Source of the DNA: Tieghemostelium lacteum
Taxonomy: Eukaryota; Evosea; Eumycetozoa; Dictyosteliales; Raperosteliaceae
DNA length: 64,000 nucleotides
Assembly: GCA_001606155.1 (NCBI GenBank)
Contig: LODT01000041.1
Span: forward strand, 310,001-374,000
Direction of reading: 5' to 3'
In this document: positions 30,531-42,080 of the stretch, piece after piece
Layout of the letters: each line of letters opens with the position of its first letter
Numbering within the stretch: position 1 is the stretch's first letter
Program-made: the position numbers and the translations under genes
Notes under the pieces: model-generated
What the model saw: only the letters and a program-made list of their open reading frames with translations
Told to the model about the DNA's origin: nothing
The model's database searches: none

Positions 30531-32738
30531 TTATTCATATTCAAGATCATTGTCAATTGAGAAACTTAGCTCATCTAAATTTTCAAGTGGGGTGAATCCT
30601 TTGAGAAATGGCATAGAACCATCACTAGAAATGGAAAGAATTCTTCTCTTTCTATAGAGAATAATTGAACCGACAGTGAGACCAACAATACCAACTACAC
30701 CTACAGCAGCACCAATTATAATTCCTAATTTTGATTTGGTTTCAGGTTGTTCAACAATGATGGCTTTACAAATACCATCTCCACCACATACACCACAGCT
30801 ATCAACAACTTTTCCAGAGTAAGGTACATCATCACATCCAATACAAGCTGTTGAATTACCTCCACAAACTCCACAACGATCAAATGAAGAATCACAAGCT
30901 CCACAAACAGCCTTAGGATCATAACTATCCATTTGTGTGTTTGTAACTGGAACACAATTAAAAGCGTATCCAAATTTATCTAATTGACAATGACCACCAC
31001 GATTAGCACATTCAACTGAACATTCAACTCTACTGTACTGACAATAAGGTCCATATCTATTAGGTGCACAGTAACATTGTCCTGAACAACAACCTCCATG
31101 ACCAGAACACAAATTCTGATCACAAGTAGATCCAACAGGATACTGATGTTTATAAGCAGTTGCCAAATCAGTATTCAACACACCATACCCAATTTTTATA
31201 TTTGGAGATTGTCCAATAGAAGATGTTGCCAAAACTGCTTGATAGATTTGAGATTGGGTCCAAGTGGGTTGAGCTTGCATTAAAAGTGCAATTCCACCAG
31301 CTGCCAACGGACATGCAAATGATGTACCATCCATATGAGTATAATTTGTTGGACCTACATGATAAGCTACAAAATTCTTCTGACCCAATGCTGAGATATC
31401 AGGTTTAACACGACCGTCTGATGAAGGACCTATAGATGAGAAATATGTATTCTTTCCATCCAATTGCAATGCACCAACTGCTAAAACATTTTTACCATCT
31501 GCAGGTGCACCTATACCCCTATTACCACTGTTTCCAGCAGATACTACAACAACCATACCCTTTGCAACTGCTGCATCTGCAGCCTTTGTAATTGGTGCAT
31601 TAAGACTATTTAAATCACTATAATTGTACCATTCTGTATAACCAAGTGACGAAGATACCAAATCAGCACCTAAAGATTCACCCCACTCCAAAGCATGAAT
31701 CCAATAATCCTCTTCAATTACATTTTCACTGGTTACATCTTCAGTTTTTGCTAGTAGGAAACTTGCGTTATAAGCTGGTCCTATAAGTACACCAGGTACA
31801 TAACCACCAATAGTTGAAAGTGTAGCTGTACCATGCTTATTTTGTTCATTACCCAAAGGTGCTTGAGTATTATTTTGGTTATTTATAAAATCATATTCAT
31901 TAATGATTTTCATGTGTTTAAATGCTTCATGATCTTTATAATAGCCTGAATCAATCATGAGAATTGTTACACCACTACCATCGTATCCCTGACTTTGAAG
32001 CTCAGGTACATTGATTTGAGAAACAGCTCCAAAAGTTCCACCATAAAATGTCTGGTCATAGGCATTCTGTTTGGTTTCTGTAAGTTTTCTAGAGTTTGTA
32101 GAATGCATTGGTTTCTCAATTAGAATGTCTTCGTGTAGAGTTTCATCAACTCTTAGATGATCTGCTAATGGATTCTCTTTAGACACTACATCTTTAACAA
32201 ATCTATTGACGACATCTACTCTCTCTACATAGGGTTTAGATGTAATACAATCTATAGTCTCTCTAATTAACTTGTCATTGTCACGACTGGTTATCGATTG
32301 AATTGATTTCAAAGTGACACTTACTGAATTCAACCATTTTGAAGTACGATGATGTGAAATTATAATCTTATTACTACCACATTCTTGTAGTAAATGTTGA
32401 ATAAATTCTTCATTTACAGGTAGATCATCATAGTCATAGAGTGAACCTGAAGCCAATCCTCCTCTTATTCTTCTTCTCTCCATTGCCTCCTTATTCAACT
32501 GAATATGGTTACTATTAAGATACTGTTCATGGTCATCCATTGTCTTTCTATTAAAGAATACCCACAGTTTAGTCTTATCATGACTATTGGTTTTGTAGTG
32601 TTCTTTCAAATAGTTTTCCTTTACTAAATGTCCAACTTTTTGGTGGTTTTTAAGTGCAGCACCAGTAGTAACATTTATAAAAACTAAACAAAACAATAAC
32701 AACAGTGTCAGTGTTGCTGTTGACTTTGTTTTTTTCAT
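30531..32738 (-). CDS. Membrane-anchored subtilisin-like serine protease
   Basis: Secretory-pathway subtilase of 735 residues, no intron. Signal peptide about 1-27; prodomain-like region to about 225. The peptidase S8 domain has Asp in ILMIDSGYY (about 261), His in NKHGTATLST (about 301), the oxyanion Asn in VVSAGNSGN, and Ser in MDGTSFACP (about 471). A Cys-rich region then carries an EGF-like unit (CSGHGGCCSGQCYCAPNRYGPYC) and CGVCGG repeats like those of dictyostelid spore-coat and PA14-type proteins. A single membrane helix (about 680-703) is followed by a basic stop-transfer RKRR and a short acidic tail. It should be an integral surface or endosomal protease. Confidence 0.9.
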   Translation of the reverse strand: MKKTKSTATLTLLLLFCLVFINVTTGAALKNHQKVGHLVKENYLKEHYKTNSHDKTKLWVFFNRKTMDDHEQYLNSNHIQLNKEAMERRRIRGGLASGSLYDYDDLPVNEEFIQHLLQECGSNKIIISHHRTSKWLNSVSVTLKSIQSITSRDNDKLIRETIDCITSKPYVERVDVVNRFVKDVVSKENPLADHLRVDETLHEDILIEKPMHSTNSRKLTETKQNAYDQTFYGGTFGAVSQINVPELQSQGYDGSGVTILMIDSGYYKDHEAFKHMKIINEYDFINNQNNTQAPLGNEQNKHGTATLSTIGGYVPGVLIGPAYNASFLLAKTEDVTSENVIEEDYWIHALEWGESLGADLVSSSLGYTEWYNYSDLNSLNAPITKAADAAVAKGMVVVVSAGNSGNRGIGAPADGKNVLAVGALQLDGKNTYFSSIGPSSDGRVKPDISALGQKNFVAYHVGPTNYTHMDGTSFACPLAAGGIALLMQAQPTWTQSQIYQAVLATSSIGQSPNIKIGYGVLNTDLATAYKHQYPVGSTCDQNLCSGHGGCCSGQCYCAPNRYGPYCQYSRVECSVECANRGGHCQLDKFGYAFNCVPVTNTQMDSYDPKAVCGACDSSFDRCGVCGGNSTACIGCDDVPYSGKVVDSCGVCGGDGICKAIIVEQPETKSKLGIIIGAAVGVVGIVGLTVGSIILYRKRRILSISSDGSMPFLKGFTPLENLDELSFSIDNDLEYE

Positions 32739-33331
32739 TCTATACTATACTATAAATGTATTGATATTTTCCTACTTTCTCAAAGATTTATAATACATAT
32801 ATGAAAATATCTATCTCTATAAACTATAAACTATAAAAATACAAATTCTAATTAAACAAACTTTAACCTTAAGAGTTAGTTGTTTGTGTAAAAATACTAT
32901 CGTTGGTGAAAAGATATCTAAGAATTATAAAAAAAAATTAATTTTTTTAATTTATTTTAAAACTTGTTATATTGAATTTGAAAAAGTGTCGTGTGGGTGT
33001 ACATATATATAAATACATTTCCCACCCCAATAACCACATATTCCAAAAGATTTATTTTTCTAATTATTTGAAATTTCATTGCTTATTTATAAATAATAAT
33101 TATTTTCTTAGTACTTTTAATTAATTATTTAATATGAGATAACTTGAAATTAAATGTAGATCTTTACTTAAAATATGACCACATATGCAAATGACTCAAC
33201 ATTAACTTCAAAACAATAATTTTCAAAAAAAAAATTAAACAGTCATATGAATTGTTCAAATTTAAATTTTTTAATGTTTTTTACCAGATAAAACCCTCTC
33301 CATCATCACATAACACATTACAACTTTTAAA
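32739..33331. other. divergent intergenic region, subtilase/zfpl1
   Basis: About 590 bp between divergent starts. AT-rich with a GTGTCGTGTGGGTGTAC box near 32987 and CCCACCCC near 33022, likely parts of the two promoters. No gene seen. Confidence 0.45.
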
Positions 33332-34503
33332 ATGGGTATATGTAAATGTAAAAAGAGATCCGAGGATTTTTGTTATCAGCATAAAAAATTTGTTTGTGAT
33401 GATTGTGTTATTCCAGATCATCCAGTTGTAGGTATTTGATCCCTGCATTATTAAGAATCAAATTTTAAGCCAACAACTAATCTAATTTGATACTATATAC
33501 AGTGTTATATAAATTCATATGTAAATTGGCTAACAGATAGTGAACCTGAAGAACCAGTATGCGAAATTTGTAAAGATGAATTAAACAGTGAAAACTCAGT
33601 TAGATTATGTTGTTATCATATATTTCATCCAGAGTGTATTGATGTGTATGCAAATTCATTACCACCAAATACAACATCTGCTGGATATGTTTGTCCTAAA
33701 TGTTCAGTATGTATTTCAAATTTTTAGAAATATATGTACATTAGGTACTAATTAATATTATGAATAGAAACCTATAATACCAAATAATGAATCTAATAGT
33801 CCTTTAGCCCAGAATATTAAAAAGATATTTTCTATATCACCATGGGCAGAGATTATATTACACAGTTTTAATTCATCAAAAAAGATGAATACAGGTGGCA
33901 GTGTAGATTTATATAATATACAAGGTCAACCAATATATAATAATAATAACAATACAGGAAATGGAAATTCACCAAATTTAGATCACGATATTAATAGTAA
34001 TGGTAGTAATAGTCATGCATTGAAACTACCAATAAGTCCGTCACTGCTTGAAGAAACACCACCACTAAATCATTTGAATTCTAATCCCTATGGTTTGGCA
34101 ATTAGAAAGCAACAACAATTACAACAACATTTAGGATCACCAACCATTTCACATCAGTCTTCTCAATACCCAGGTAACAACAGTGACACTATAATTCAAT
34201 TTGAAAACAACAGTCAATTAGATTTCGAAGAGGACAAATACAACAAAAAGATTACATTATCAAATTATTTTTCAAATCATTTAATGTTTGTATTATACAG
34301 AATACTTTTAAATAGTATTACATTTCAATTATTAATATCATCTTTTTATATATAGTCCATTTTTTAAAGAAAAACCAATTAGGTTAGTTATTCCAGTTCT
34401 TGTATTACTATTCTTTATATTTATTATTTTTAGAGGTGGAGGTGAAGATGAAATATCCTCAACTTCAAATATACCATTAAGAAAAGAAACAACTCCCAAT
34501 TAA
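33332..34503 (+). CDS. zfpl1: Zinc finger protein-like 1 (ZFPL1), Golgi membrane protein
   Basis: Cis-Golgi integral membrane protein with B-box-like and RING-like fingers. Four exons: 33332..33427, 33503..33706, 33768..34285 and 34356..34503, giving 321 residues. Starts MGICKCKKRSEDFCYQH, as in ZFPL1. The first junction gives DHPVCYINSYVNWLTDS, followed by the RING-like CEICKDELNS...CCYHIFHPECI...GYVCPKCSKPIIP. A long Asn/Ser/Gln-rich linker follows. The last exon supplies the hydrophobic segment LVIPVLVLLFFIFIIF and a short acidic tail, placing the fingers in the cytosol. Without the last splice the protein would lack its membrane anchor. Confidence 0.92.
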
Positions 34504-34525
34504 TTAGTTAAATATATATATAAAT

Positions 34526-36112
34526 TTATATAAAAATTAATTTATAAATAAAAATGAATATTAAAAGTAAAAAGAATAGTGTTTGGAAATGAGGTTGCAT
34601 CCTAGTCCATACGCTATGACCACCAGTAGAATGACCAAGTTTCAAGACTTTAAGTGATTTTGGTAGTTTTGCAATTGGGAATTCATTTAGAGTGTAGACA
34701 GTCTCTTTGATGATTAGTGTCTCTAAATTTGGTGGTAACCCATTTTGAACTAGATTCAAAACACCATGAAGTTGTTTGACACTAAGTGACTTTAAAGATG
34801 ATGGAAATATACATATTGGTGTACTGAGTATTATAGGACCATTCAATTTCATCTTTTCTAAATTACTAGGCCATATATTGGCAACCATCGAAGGGAAGTT
34901 TAAACCATAGGAGAAGTCAATAGTAAGAGATTGAACGGAATTTGGAATTTGACCAGGAACCAAATCAACATAGCTACTATACCTAATTTTTAACCTTTTA
35001 ATGCTGTTTGGGAACTCTAGAGGATAGGTTTTCTGGCATATGATTTCACAGTGTTTTACAGAAGGTGGGATGATGTTACTGTCAATGTCTCTGTCAATAG
35101 TAAATGAAGAGAGATCTAAATAAAGTTTTTGAACTCCCATTGGAATAGATCCTTTTTCTAAATTATTAGAAGGTACCGCCACTAGTTGAAGATGTTTTAC
35201 TGAAGAAGGAATGATATGAGGTTTTAGTGATCTAGTGAATTTTGTAGTTTGTTTAGGTTTTAAAAATGACAGATATTCAACAGATGTTGGTATAGAACCA
35301 ATTGTAAATTCAACATTACAATGGTCAGTATTAATATCTAGAGTGGTAATTGAATTTGGTAATATTCCTTTTTCAATTCTCTCTATTGATCCATTTAAAA
35401 TTAAATGCTTTACACTTGTTGGGATATCACCTTTTCTTAACACTGATTTTCCTAATCCTAATATTTCAATATGATTTGGTATTTCCAATTCCAAATCATA
35501 AGATTTTCCAAATATTAACTTTTTTAGGGATGATGGAAAATGAATTGCACTATTAAAACTGTCACCTAGATAAAGTTCCACTAGATTACATGGTAATCTA
35601 TTATAATTAAAATTATCTATTATTTGGTTATATACATTTCCAAAATTAATTTTAATTAATGATTCTGGATAACTATTATTATCTATATTATTGTTGTTTA
35701 AATTAAATGGACATTCAAAGATTAAAGATCGAATGGTATTTGGTAATATTGATTTCCAATGATCTATTGTCTGATTAAAATAATGAAAAATTAAATCTAA
35801 AATATCCAATGAGGATAGAGATGGTCGAATATATTCAAAGTGTTCTTCATTGTTGATTATAAGAGTTGTGAATTTTGGTGGTAATTTAAATGAACTATTT
35901 AATGGTGATAATTTTGAAAATTCCTGACAATAGTTGATTGGATAGTTATAATATCTAATTGAATTTCTAAATGAATAGGTAGATTTACAAATACTGATAA
36001 ATTGTATTATATCTCTATTGGTTTTTAAATGTTTAATAATTTCAATCATTGTAAAGAAATGACTTATATACTTTCTATTGTCAATTCTATTCCATATGTA
36101 AATACTAAACAT
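34526..36112 (-). CDS. FNIP-repeat protein
   Basis: Dictyostelid-type FNIP (leucine-rich-like) repeat protein, 528 residues from the ATG at 36112. A TTG four codons upstream is not a plausible start. The head (FSIYIWNRIDNRKYISHFF) resembles the opening of other FNIP proteins. From about residue 90 on there are repeated units with IPxSVKxL or LPxSLKxL cores (for example IPTSVKHLIL, IPNSVQSLTI, FPSSLKSLSV, LPKSLKVLKLG), about 22 residues apart in pairs. The C-terminus (LFFLLLIFIFIYKLIF) is hydrophobic, which is unusual for the family and may be a membrane tail. FNIP proteins often pair with F-box-like heads, but their targets are unknown. Confidence 0.85.
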   Translation of the reverse strand: MFSIYIWNRIDNRKYISHFFTMIEIIKHLKTNRDIIQFISICKSTYSFRNSIRYYNYPINYCQEFSKLSPLNSSFKLPPKFTTLIINNEEHFEYIRPSLSSLDILDLIFHYFNQTIDHWKSILPNTIRSLIFECPFNLNNNNIDNNSYPESLIKINFGNVYNQIIDNFNYNRLPCNLVELYLGDSFNSAIHFPSSLKKLIFGKSYDLELEIPNHIEILGLGKSVLRKGDIPTSVKHLILNGSIERIEKGILPNSITTLDINTDHCNVEFTIGSIPTSVEYLSFLKPKQTTKFTRSLKPHIIPSSVKHLQLVAVPSNNLEKGSIPMGVQKLYLDLSSFTIDRDIDSNIIPPSVKHCEIICQKTYPLEFPNSIKRLKIRYSSYVDLVPGQIPNSVQSLTIDFSYGLNFPSMVANIWPSNLEKMKLNGPIILSTPICIFPSSLKSLSVKQLHGVLNLVQNGLPPNLETLIIKETVYTLNEFPIAKLPKSLKVLKLGHSTGGHSVWTRMQPHFQTLFFLLLIFIFIYKLIFI

Positions 36113-36397
36113 TGCATAATACAATTATTTTGTAAATATAAAACATAATTGATACCCTATACATTTTTAATGTTGTCAACATTCTAAATTGGTGTGTTTT
36201 ATTTGAAATGGGGTGTGGTTTTTTAAAACTTTAAAAATAGATTGATGATATTTGACTTTATCTTCATTAGATATAAATTTATCCGTTCCAAAATGCAATA
36301 ATCTAATCAAAAAAAAAACAGATTACTTTATAGGTGATGGATAAAATCAAATTTACAAAAATTCTTACAAATTTATTTGATAAAAAACGAACGAAAG

Positions 36398-38484
36398 ATG
36401 TGTGATTTTTATATTTACGCATCCAATGTAATTGATAAATTAATACTCAAAAAAGGTAGTATTAAAGGTTTAACATACAGAGATGATAATAAAACATCAA
36501 AGACATCCTATGCATTAGTTTGTGAAACATTAAAATGTAACTATAAATAAATACCTTAAATTTGAAGCTTTAAATAACTAAAACCTTTATCAGATAAAGA
36601 TATAATTGATGAATTAATAGCTGCTACTAAAGGTATTGAAAAAGAGAAGAATATAAAATACAGTTTATTGTTGGTTATGATTTATGAATTGTTATTCTCA
36701 GCGAACAAGTCAATTAAAGGTGGTGGAATAGCTAAAAAGGTATTGATGAATTATAAAACACAACTTTCATCTGCATTGGCTAGAATGAAAGTTAAAAATA
36801 AGGTTGTAGAGGACAAAGATCTCCTACCAGAACACATTAAGAATCCAGTCATTCTTCCAAGATATGTTAGAATTAATACACTAAAGAGTAAAGATCAATC
36901 AAAGTTACCACAATTTATACAATCTACTATTGAAACATTTAAATCTGAAGGTTATGAGTTCTTGGATAAGTTACCAGTACCCTCTATTGCCGACCTAAAA
37001 CTTAGTGAAAAACAGTTTTGTCAAGATCCAGATTTTAAAGAAATATTGATATTTCATTCTCAAATTGATCTACATGATCATAAACTTCTATTATCAGGTG
37101 ACATTATCCTACAAGATAAAGCAAGTTGTTTACCATCCTATGTTTTAAATCCACCAGAGAATGCAACATGTATTGATTCATGTTCAGCACCAGGTAACAA
37201 AACCAGTTTACTATCAGCCATCATGAAGAACACTGGTAAAATATTTGCTATTGAAAAAGATAAAACTAGATTAAATACTCTTATTAAACTAACAACAAGA
37301 TCTAATTGTAAAAGTATGTATAAAACTAACAATTTAAAATGTATTTTTGGTCAAATATTAATTTATATTACAAAATAGATATTGAAACAATTAATGATAG
37401 TTTTTTAAATTTAAAATGGGATGATCCAAAATTTGAAAATGTTGAATACATTCTTTGTGATCCATCATGTTCTGGTTCTGGTATTGTTAATAGATTAGAT
37501 TATTTGTTACCAACAAAAGGTTCTGATAACTTAGAGAATATTGAAGAACCTATGGAAATTGAATCTACAACAAACCCAACTAAACCAACTAATAATAATA
37601 ATAACAATAAAAATACCAATAATATTGATAATATCAATAGTAAAAAAAGAAAGAAACCAATGAAATCTAGTAAAAAAGAACAACAAGTATCAGCACAAGA
37701 ATTAGAACAAAAAGAAAAACAGTTAAAAGAAGAACAAGAAATTCAAGCTGAAAAGAAAAGAAATCAACAATTGGCTGATTTTCAATTGTCAATTATAAGA
37801 CATGCATTTGGTTTTCCAAATGTTAAAAAAGTTGCATATTCAACATGTTCAATTCACCAAGTGGAGAATGAAGATGTTGTAAAAAGAGCACTGGAAGAAT
37901 TGAATCCACCTGGGTCTCCACCTACATGGGAACTTGTAAATATTTTACCAAATTGGAAAGATAGTAGAGGTTTTTCTGATGTTTGTCCAAATTCATCATT
38001 CACTGTTAGAATGTCACCACAAAAAGATAAAACTATAGGTTTCTATGTTGCACTCTTCCAAAAATTACCACAATCTAACTCTACACTAAAACCTGTTTCT
38101 AAAGTAGAAACAAAATTACAACCAAAGTCATCAGAAACTGATAAAGTAAAGGAAACTAATATGAATACAAATATCGAGAAACCAAAATCAATTTTAAAAC
38201 CAACTAAACAATCTAAAAAAAGGGAATTGGAAGAAGATAATAATAATAATGATGATGATGAAAAAATTGAAAGTGAAAATGTAAAGGAATCTACTAAGGA
38301 CTATGTTCCAGAATTTGATATTGAAGGCAAACAAAAACCAGTAGATCTATTCTCTCAATTCAAAGGTGTTAAAATTGGGTCCAGTTCAAATAATGTTGGT
38401 GCTAATACAACTGCAACAACACCTTTACAAAAAGAACAGAAGAATAAAAGTAAAACACCACTGAAAAAATTAAAAACTCAATAA
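36398..38484 (+). CDS. nsun5: rRNA cytosine-5 methyltransferase NSUN5 (Rcm1)
   Basis: Methylates a cytosine of the large-subunit rRNA. Three exons, 36398..36536, 36594..37313 and 37379..38484, giving 654 residues. The first exon reads MCDFYIYASNVIDKLILKKG and GSIKGLTYRDD, matching NSUN5. The junctions give LVCETLKYKDIIDELI and SNCKNIETINDSF. Key motifs are LILQ-type DIILQDKASCLP, the SAM site DSCSAPGNKTS, motif IV DPSCSGSGI with one catalytic Cys, and motif VI VAYSTCSIHQ with the second. Lys/Glu-rich filler of about 80 residues sits between motifs IV and VI, and a basic low-complexity tail of about 150 residues follows the catalytic domain. Confidence 0.93.
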
Positions 38485-38801
38485 AATAGGGGTATTATAT
38501 TACCTGCAAACAACTAAATTATTGTAATTACACCAAAAATATTAATCTTTCACAGAAAATTTAAAAAAATTATAAGTTATAACCGTAAAAAAAAACAAAA
38601 ATAACCTTGGATTCAATGGAGTTTCAGAACTGAATTTACATCACTAGTTACATCATTTCAATGGGATGGATTCCAAAATTTTACTATTTAATTGAATGAC
38701 AATTGTACGAATTCAATATATCAAATTAACAAATACAAAAAAAAACAAATTAAAAAGAATAATAATTCAATTAAATACCTATATAAATATATAAAAAAAA
38801 A
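38485..38801. other. intergenic region nsun5/GPI protein
   Basis: About 315 bp of AT-rich DNA with A tracts. It presumably contains the promoter of the next gene. Nothing else is seen. Confidence 0.45.
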
Positions 38802-39350
38802 ATGTTTAAATCATCTTCCATTATTAAGATTTTAGTTGCCTTGATTTTAGTAGTCCAATGTTGTCAATCCTTTGAATTTGAACAAATGAATGGTTTTAAC
38901 AATTGGAACACTTTGGGTAACAGTAATAGTCAAATCACAACCTCTGTTGTATTGGGTAGATCTCAAAATGCTTATTTCAGATTCAATACTGATGACAATG
39001 ATAACCAAGATACAGTCAATTTACAAGTAGTTATTGATTCTGATGGTGAAGCTGAAAAAGCTAATGTTTACATCTCCTATGAAGGTAAAGCCGATGATGA
39101 TGATATTGAAGTCTCAGGTAGCTCAACTCCATTCAATTTCACAGTTTGTTTTAATGAAACTTTTTACATGACTATCGATATGGATAACTCACTTTTCAGT
39201 GGTGACATTAATTTCAAAATTACCTCACAAAACAATACCAATTGTCAGATTAAAGACGATGGTACTCGTAATGGTTCTGCTCAGATTACAATCAACTCTG
39301 TTGCCATTCTATTAGTCGCACTTGTCTCCATGTTATTTTTCCAATTTTAA
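38802..39350 (+). CDS. small secreted, probably GPI-anchored surface protein
   Basis: Not recognised as a named family. 182 residues, no intron. An N-terminal signal peptide (KILVALILVVQCCQS, cut near residue 23) and a hydrophobic C-terminus (VAILLVALVSMLFFQF) preceded by small residues (NGSAQ) are the layout of a GPI-anchored protein. The middle is Asn/Asp-rich, beta-like, with several N-glycosylation sequons (FNFTVCFNETF, QNNTNC) and one likely disulphide. Codon use is biased towards C-ending codons in places, suggesting good expression. No domain is identifiable by eye. Surface adhesion or coat function is only a guess. Confidence 0.72.
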   Translation: MFKSSSIIKILVALILVVQCCQSFEFEQMNGFNNWNTLGNSNSQITTSVVLGRSQNAYFRFNTDDNDNQDTVNLQVVIDSDGEAEKANVYISYEGKADDDDIEVSGSSTPFNFTVCFNETFYMTIDMDNSLFSGDINFKITSQNNTNCQIKDDGTRNGSAQITINSVAILLVALVSMLFFQF

Positions 39351-39781
39351 ATAAATGAAACCTTCTGACGCTATATAATATTTTGTTGTTACCAATAACA
39401 CTAACTTCTAAAGATTTTAAAATTAACTGTATTTTATATTTTTTTTGAAAAACACACACAGATATTGTTAGATACAAAAAATGTAAAATACAAAATTAAA
39501 ATTAAAAAAATAAAAATTGGTGTGTGATGGATTTGGTGTCAATATTAAAATTTTGAAGTTATCTAACGTAAATCTTCAAAAGAGTTAAAGATTGTCCTTG
39601 AAAATAAAAAACTTTTTTTTTTTTTTTTTTTTTGATTAGTTTCAATATTCCATTTATTCTATCTTTTTAATTTTTATAAACCCCAACACACTAAAAAGAA
39701 TTAATATTTATTTTTTTGATTAGTAATTTTTAATATTACCAAATATAGTTTAATTATTTTATTTATTTAAATATTTAATTT
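39351..39781. other. intergenic region with a 21-T homopolymer
   Basis: About 430 bp, very AT-rich, with an uninterrupted T run of about 21 at 39613-39633. It presumably holds the DHHC gene promoter. No gene seen. Confidence 0.5.
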
Positions 39782-40855
39782 ATGTCTTTAATATCGACAA
39801 ATTTTTGTTTTAAGAATAATCATGGTTATGGTCTAGGCAGTAAATTTATAAATACCAATATTAAGAAACATAATAGTAATAACTCTATAGGCATATCAGG
39901 ATTAGACAGTAGTAACAGTAGTAGTAGTAGTAATAATAGTATGAAAACCAATACAACTATAATTGCTAGGTTTGGCTATCAAACCATTGTAATATTATTA
40001 ATTATAGTTTGTTATGTATATATTTTAAATTTTGCAATTTTCCCACAAATAGAAACGACAGAATACAAAGGTAGAATCAATGGAATTCTATCTTCTATTC
40101 TCACAGTTTTAATTCTATCCAATTATTATTTAGCTTCCACTACCAATCCTGGATCATATAAAGACACACTTTCACCTTCCTATTATCTTGTTCATCCTCC
40201 TTCAGAAGATGTTGAAAAAAGGTAATAAATACCCTATCTATCTCCCCCTCTTTCACCATTTCAGTTAAAAACTAACAATTATACCTTAAATTTACAACTT
40301 TTTTTTAGATTTTGTAATAAATGTAACGAACAAAAAGTAGAGAGAGCACATCATTGCAGGTATTGTAATAGATGTGTTTTGAGAATGGATCACCATTGTC
40401 TGTGGTTACAGAATTGTGTTGGTCTATTTAATCAAAAATATTTTGTACTATTCCTATGGTATTCATCGATATCTATTATATACTTTTTCTATCTACTCAT
40501 AGATAGATCATTAGAGATTGTATCAACACATGCATTAGAACATACTTTACCTGAAATTGATATATTTCAACTGATACTTTTAGGTATGTTAATTATTGTT
40601 TTAGTAGTAGCAGTAATTACCCTGGTATCACTACTATTCAATCAATTGTGGATGATTACAAAGAATGTAACAACCATTGAAATTGAAGACGCAAAAAGAA
40701 AAGGTTCAGTACTACATTATAAGAAATACGATAGATCAATATTAAATAACTACATTCAAATCTTTGGTGACCCATCTATATTTTGGTTATTACCAACATC
40801 TCCAAAGAATAACAAACAATTTAATTCAAAGAAAGGTGATATATTTATTGTATAA
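39782..40855 (+). CDS. DHHC palmitoyltransferase
   Basis: Protein S-acyltransferase, 328 residues. Exons 39782..40221 and 40309..40855 join as VEKRFCNKCNEQK. The Cys-rich DHHC domain is complete: FCNKCNEQKVERAHHCRYCNRCVLRMDHHC-LWLQNCVG, followed by NQKYF. Two hydrophobic segments precede it (about 65-85 and 98-118) and two follow (about 170-190 and 218-242), giving the usual four-pass topology with the catalytic loop in the cytosol. An Asn/Ser-rich N-terminal tail is a dictyostelid addition. A TTxE-like motif (TTIEIEDAKR) sits after the fourth helix, as in many family members. The substrate and compartment are unknown. Confidence 0.92.
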
Positions 40856-40880
40856 AAATTTAATATTTAGATATATATAA

Positions 40881-40957
40881 GACATGGTATTGTGGATATT
40901 GTCTAAATGAAATATATATATTATAAATCCTTCTTTAACAGTTTATAATACCATGTT
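40881..40957. repeat. inverted repeat able to form a long hairpin in the DHHC gene 3' region
   Basis: ACATGGTATT at 40882-40891 is mirrored exactly by AATACCATGT at 40947-40956. Allowing G-U pairs, the RNA stem extends to about 16 pairs around a loop of about 45 nt. It lies between the stops of two convergent genes, so it could act as a 3' UTR structure. It may also be chance in AT-rich DNA. Confidence 0.4.
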
Positions 40958-41020
40958 TAATAATAAAACCAAACCGATTATATATACAAATTACTTAATA
41001 GTGTGGAGAGATCTCTTTTT

Positions 41021-41228
41021 TTATTCATCATCACTTAGATCCATTTTGAGATTCTTTATAGTTAAATATTCATTGTAATGTGATTTTCTAAGTTTATCAA
41101 AATTCTCTTTACTAGTTCTCTTTTCATCATCCATATCTTTATCAGAATCATCATCATCTGAATTACCTAAATTTACCATTTTAGTTTTCTGTTTAGCTTT
41201 ACCATCGGATTTCTTTTTTCTTTTGTTT

Positions 41229-41259
<31 letters not shown>

Positions 41260-41982
41260 TGCTAGTTGTAGTTGTACTAGTATTCTTTATATTACTCATA
41301 TTTTTATCACCATCTTCATCCTCATTGTCATCGTCAGAATCCCATTCACTTTTAGGATTATGTTTAAAGGCTCTTTCTAATTCCAAAAACTTCATTTCTA
41401 AATATTTTTTTGATTTATCTAATATACACAAACAAAATAAGTTAAAAATATATTTAAGGATATTGAAGATACTTCTAGAAGATATTTACCATTTTCTTCA
41501 GATTCAGATTCATAATAGTGATATGGTGTTTTAGGTTCATCAATTTTCATATTTCCAGTTTTTTGACTATCATGCATTGTGATATTCTCTTCATCCCATA
41601 TTATCCTTTTCTTTATTGGTGGTTGTTGTTCTTTATTCTTTAGTATACTTTTACTTGGTGTCAATTTCTTTAGTGATTCATAGGGAATAATTTTAAATTC
41701 TCCCAATTCGTTACTTTTACTATTATTATTACTATTACTACTGATACTACTACTTTTACTTTTTAACATTGAAGTTGCAGATGTTGTCTTTTTATTTTTA
41801 GGTGGTAATGGTTCATCTTCTTCATCATCACTATCATCACTATTATCTATACTGTACATATTTTCATCATCACCATCAATATTATAAATATCTTCATCAA
41901 TTTCGTCATCACTATTCTCATCATCACTGTTTTCTTGATCATTATTAAACCTTTTATCATCTACATCTTTTCTCTTTGACAT
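41021..41982 (-). CDS. ppp1r2: Protein phosphatase 1 inhibitor-2
   Basis: Intrinsically disordered inhibitor and chaperone of protein phosphatase 1. Exons 41490..41982 and 41021..41418 give 296 residues. All three contact motifs of the family are visible: KSILKNK (about 112), the WDEENI/MKIDEPKTPYHYY segment with the Thr of the PxTPYH phosphosite, and the C-terminal KSHYNEYLTIKN, whose HYNE contacts the PP1 active site. Long Asp/Ser acidic runs at the N-terminus and a poly-Asn/basic insertion between the last two motifs make it longer than the animal protein (about 205). It is predicted to be nuclear/cytosolic. Confidence 0.93.
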
Positions 41983-42080
41983 TTTTGTAAAAATGAAAAA
42001 ATTAAAAAAAAATAAATATTTAGATATTAAAAAGTGGAGTAGTGGACTTTAGGAGGAAGATTATAATTATTATATTGAAT

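Noticed and set aside
36596-37378. Reading the NSUN5 middle exon as a separate short gene ending at 37378
   Set aside because: Splicing 37313 to 37379 restores the methyltransferase frame through motif IV, so the end in the intron is not the true C-terminus.
39613-39633. Long T run as a possible poly(A) tail of a retroposed copy
   Set aside because: No target-site duplication or coding remnant next to it; similar A/T runs occur throughout the intergenic DNA.
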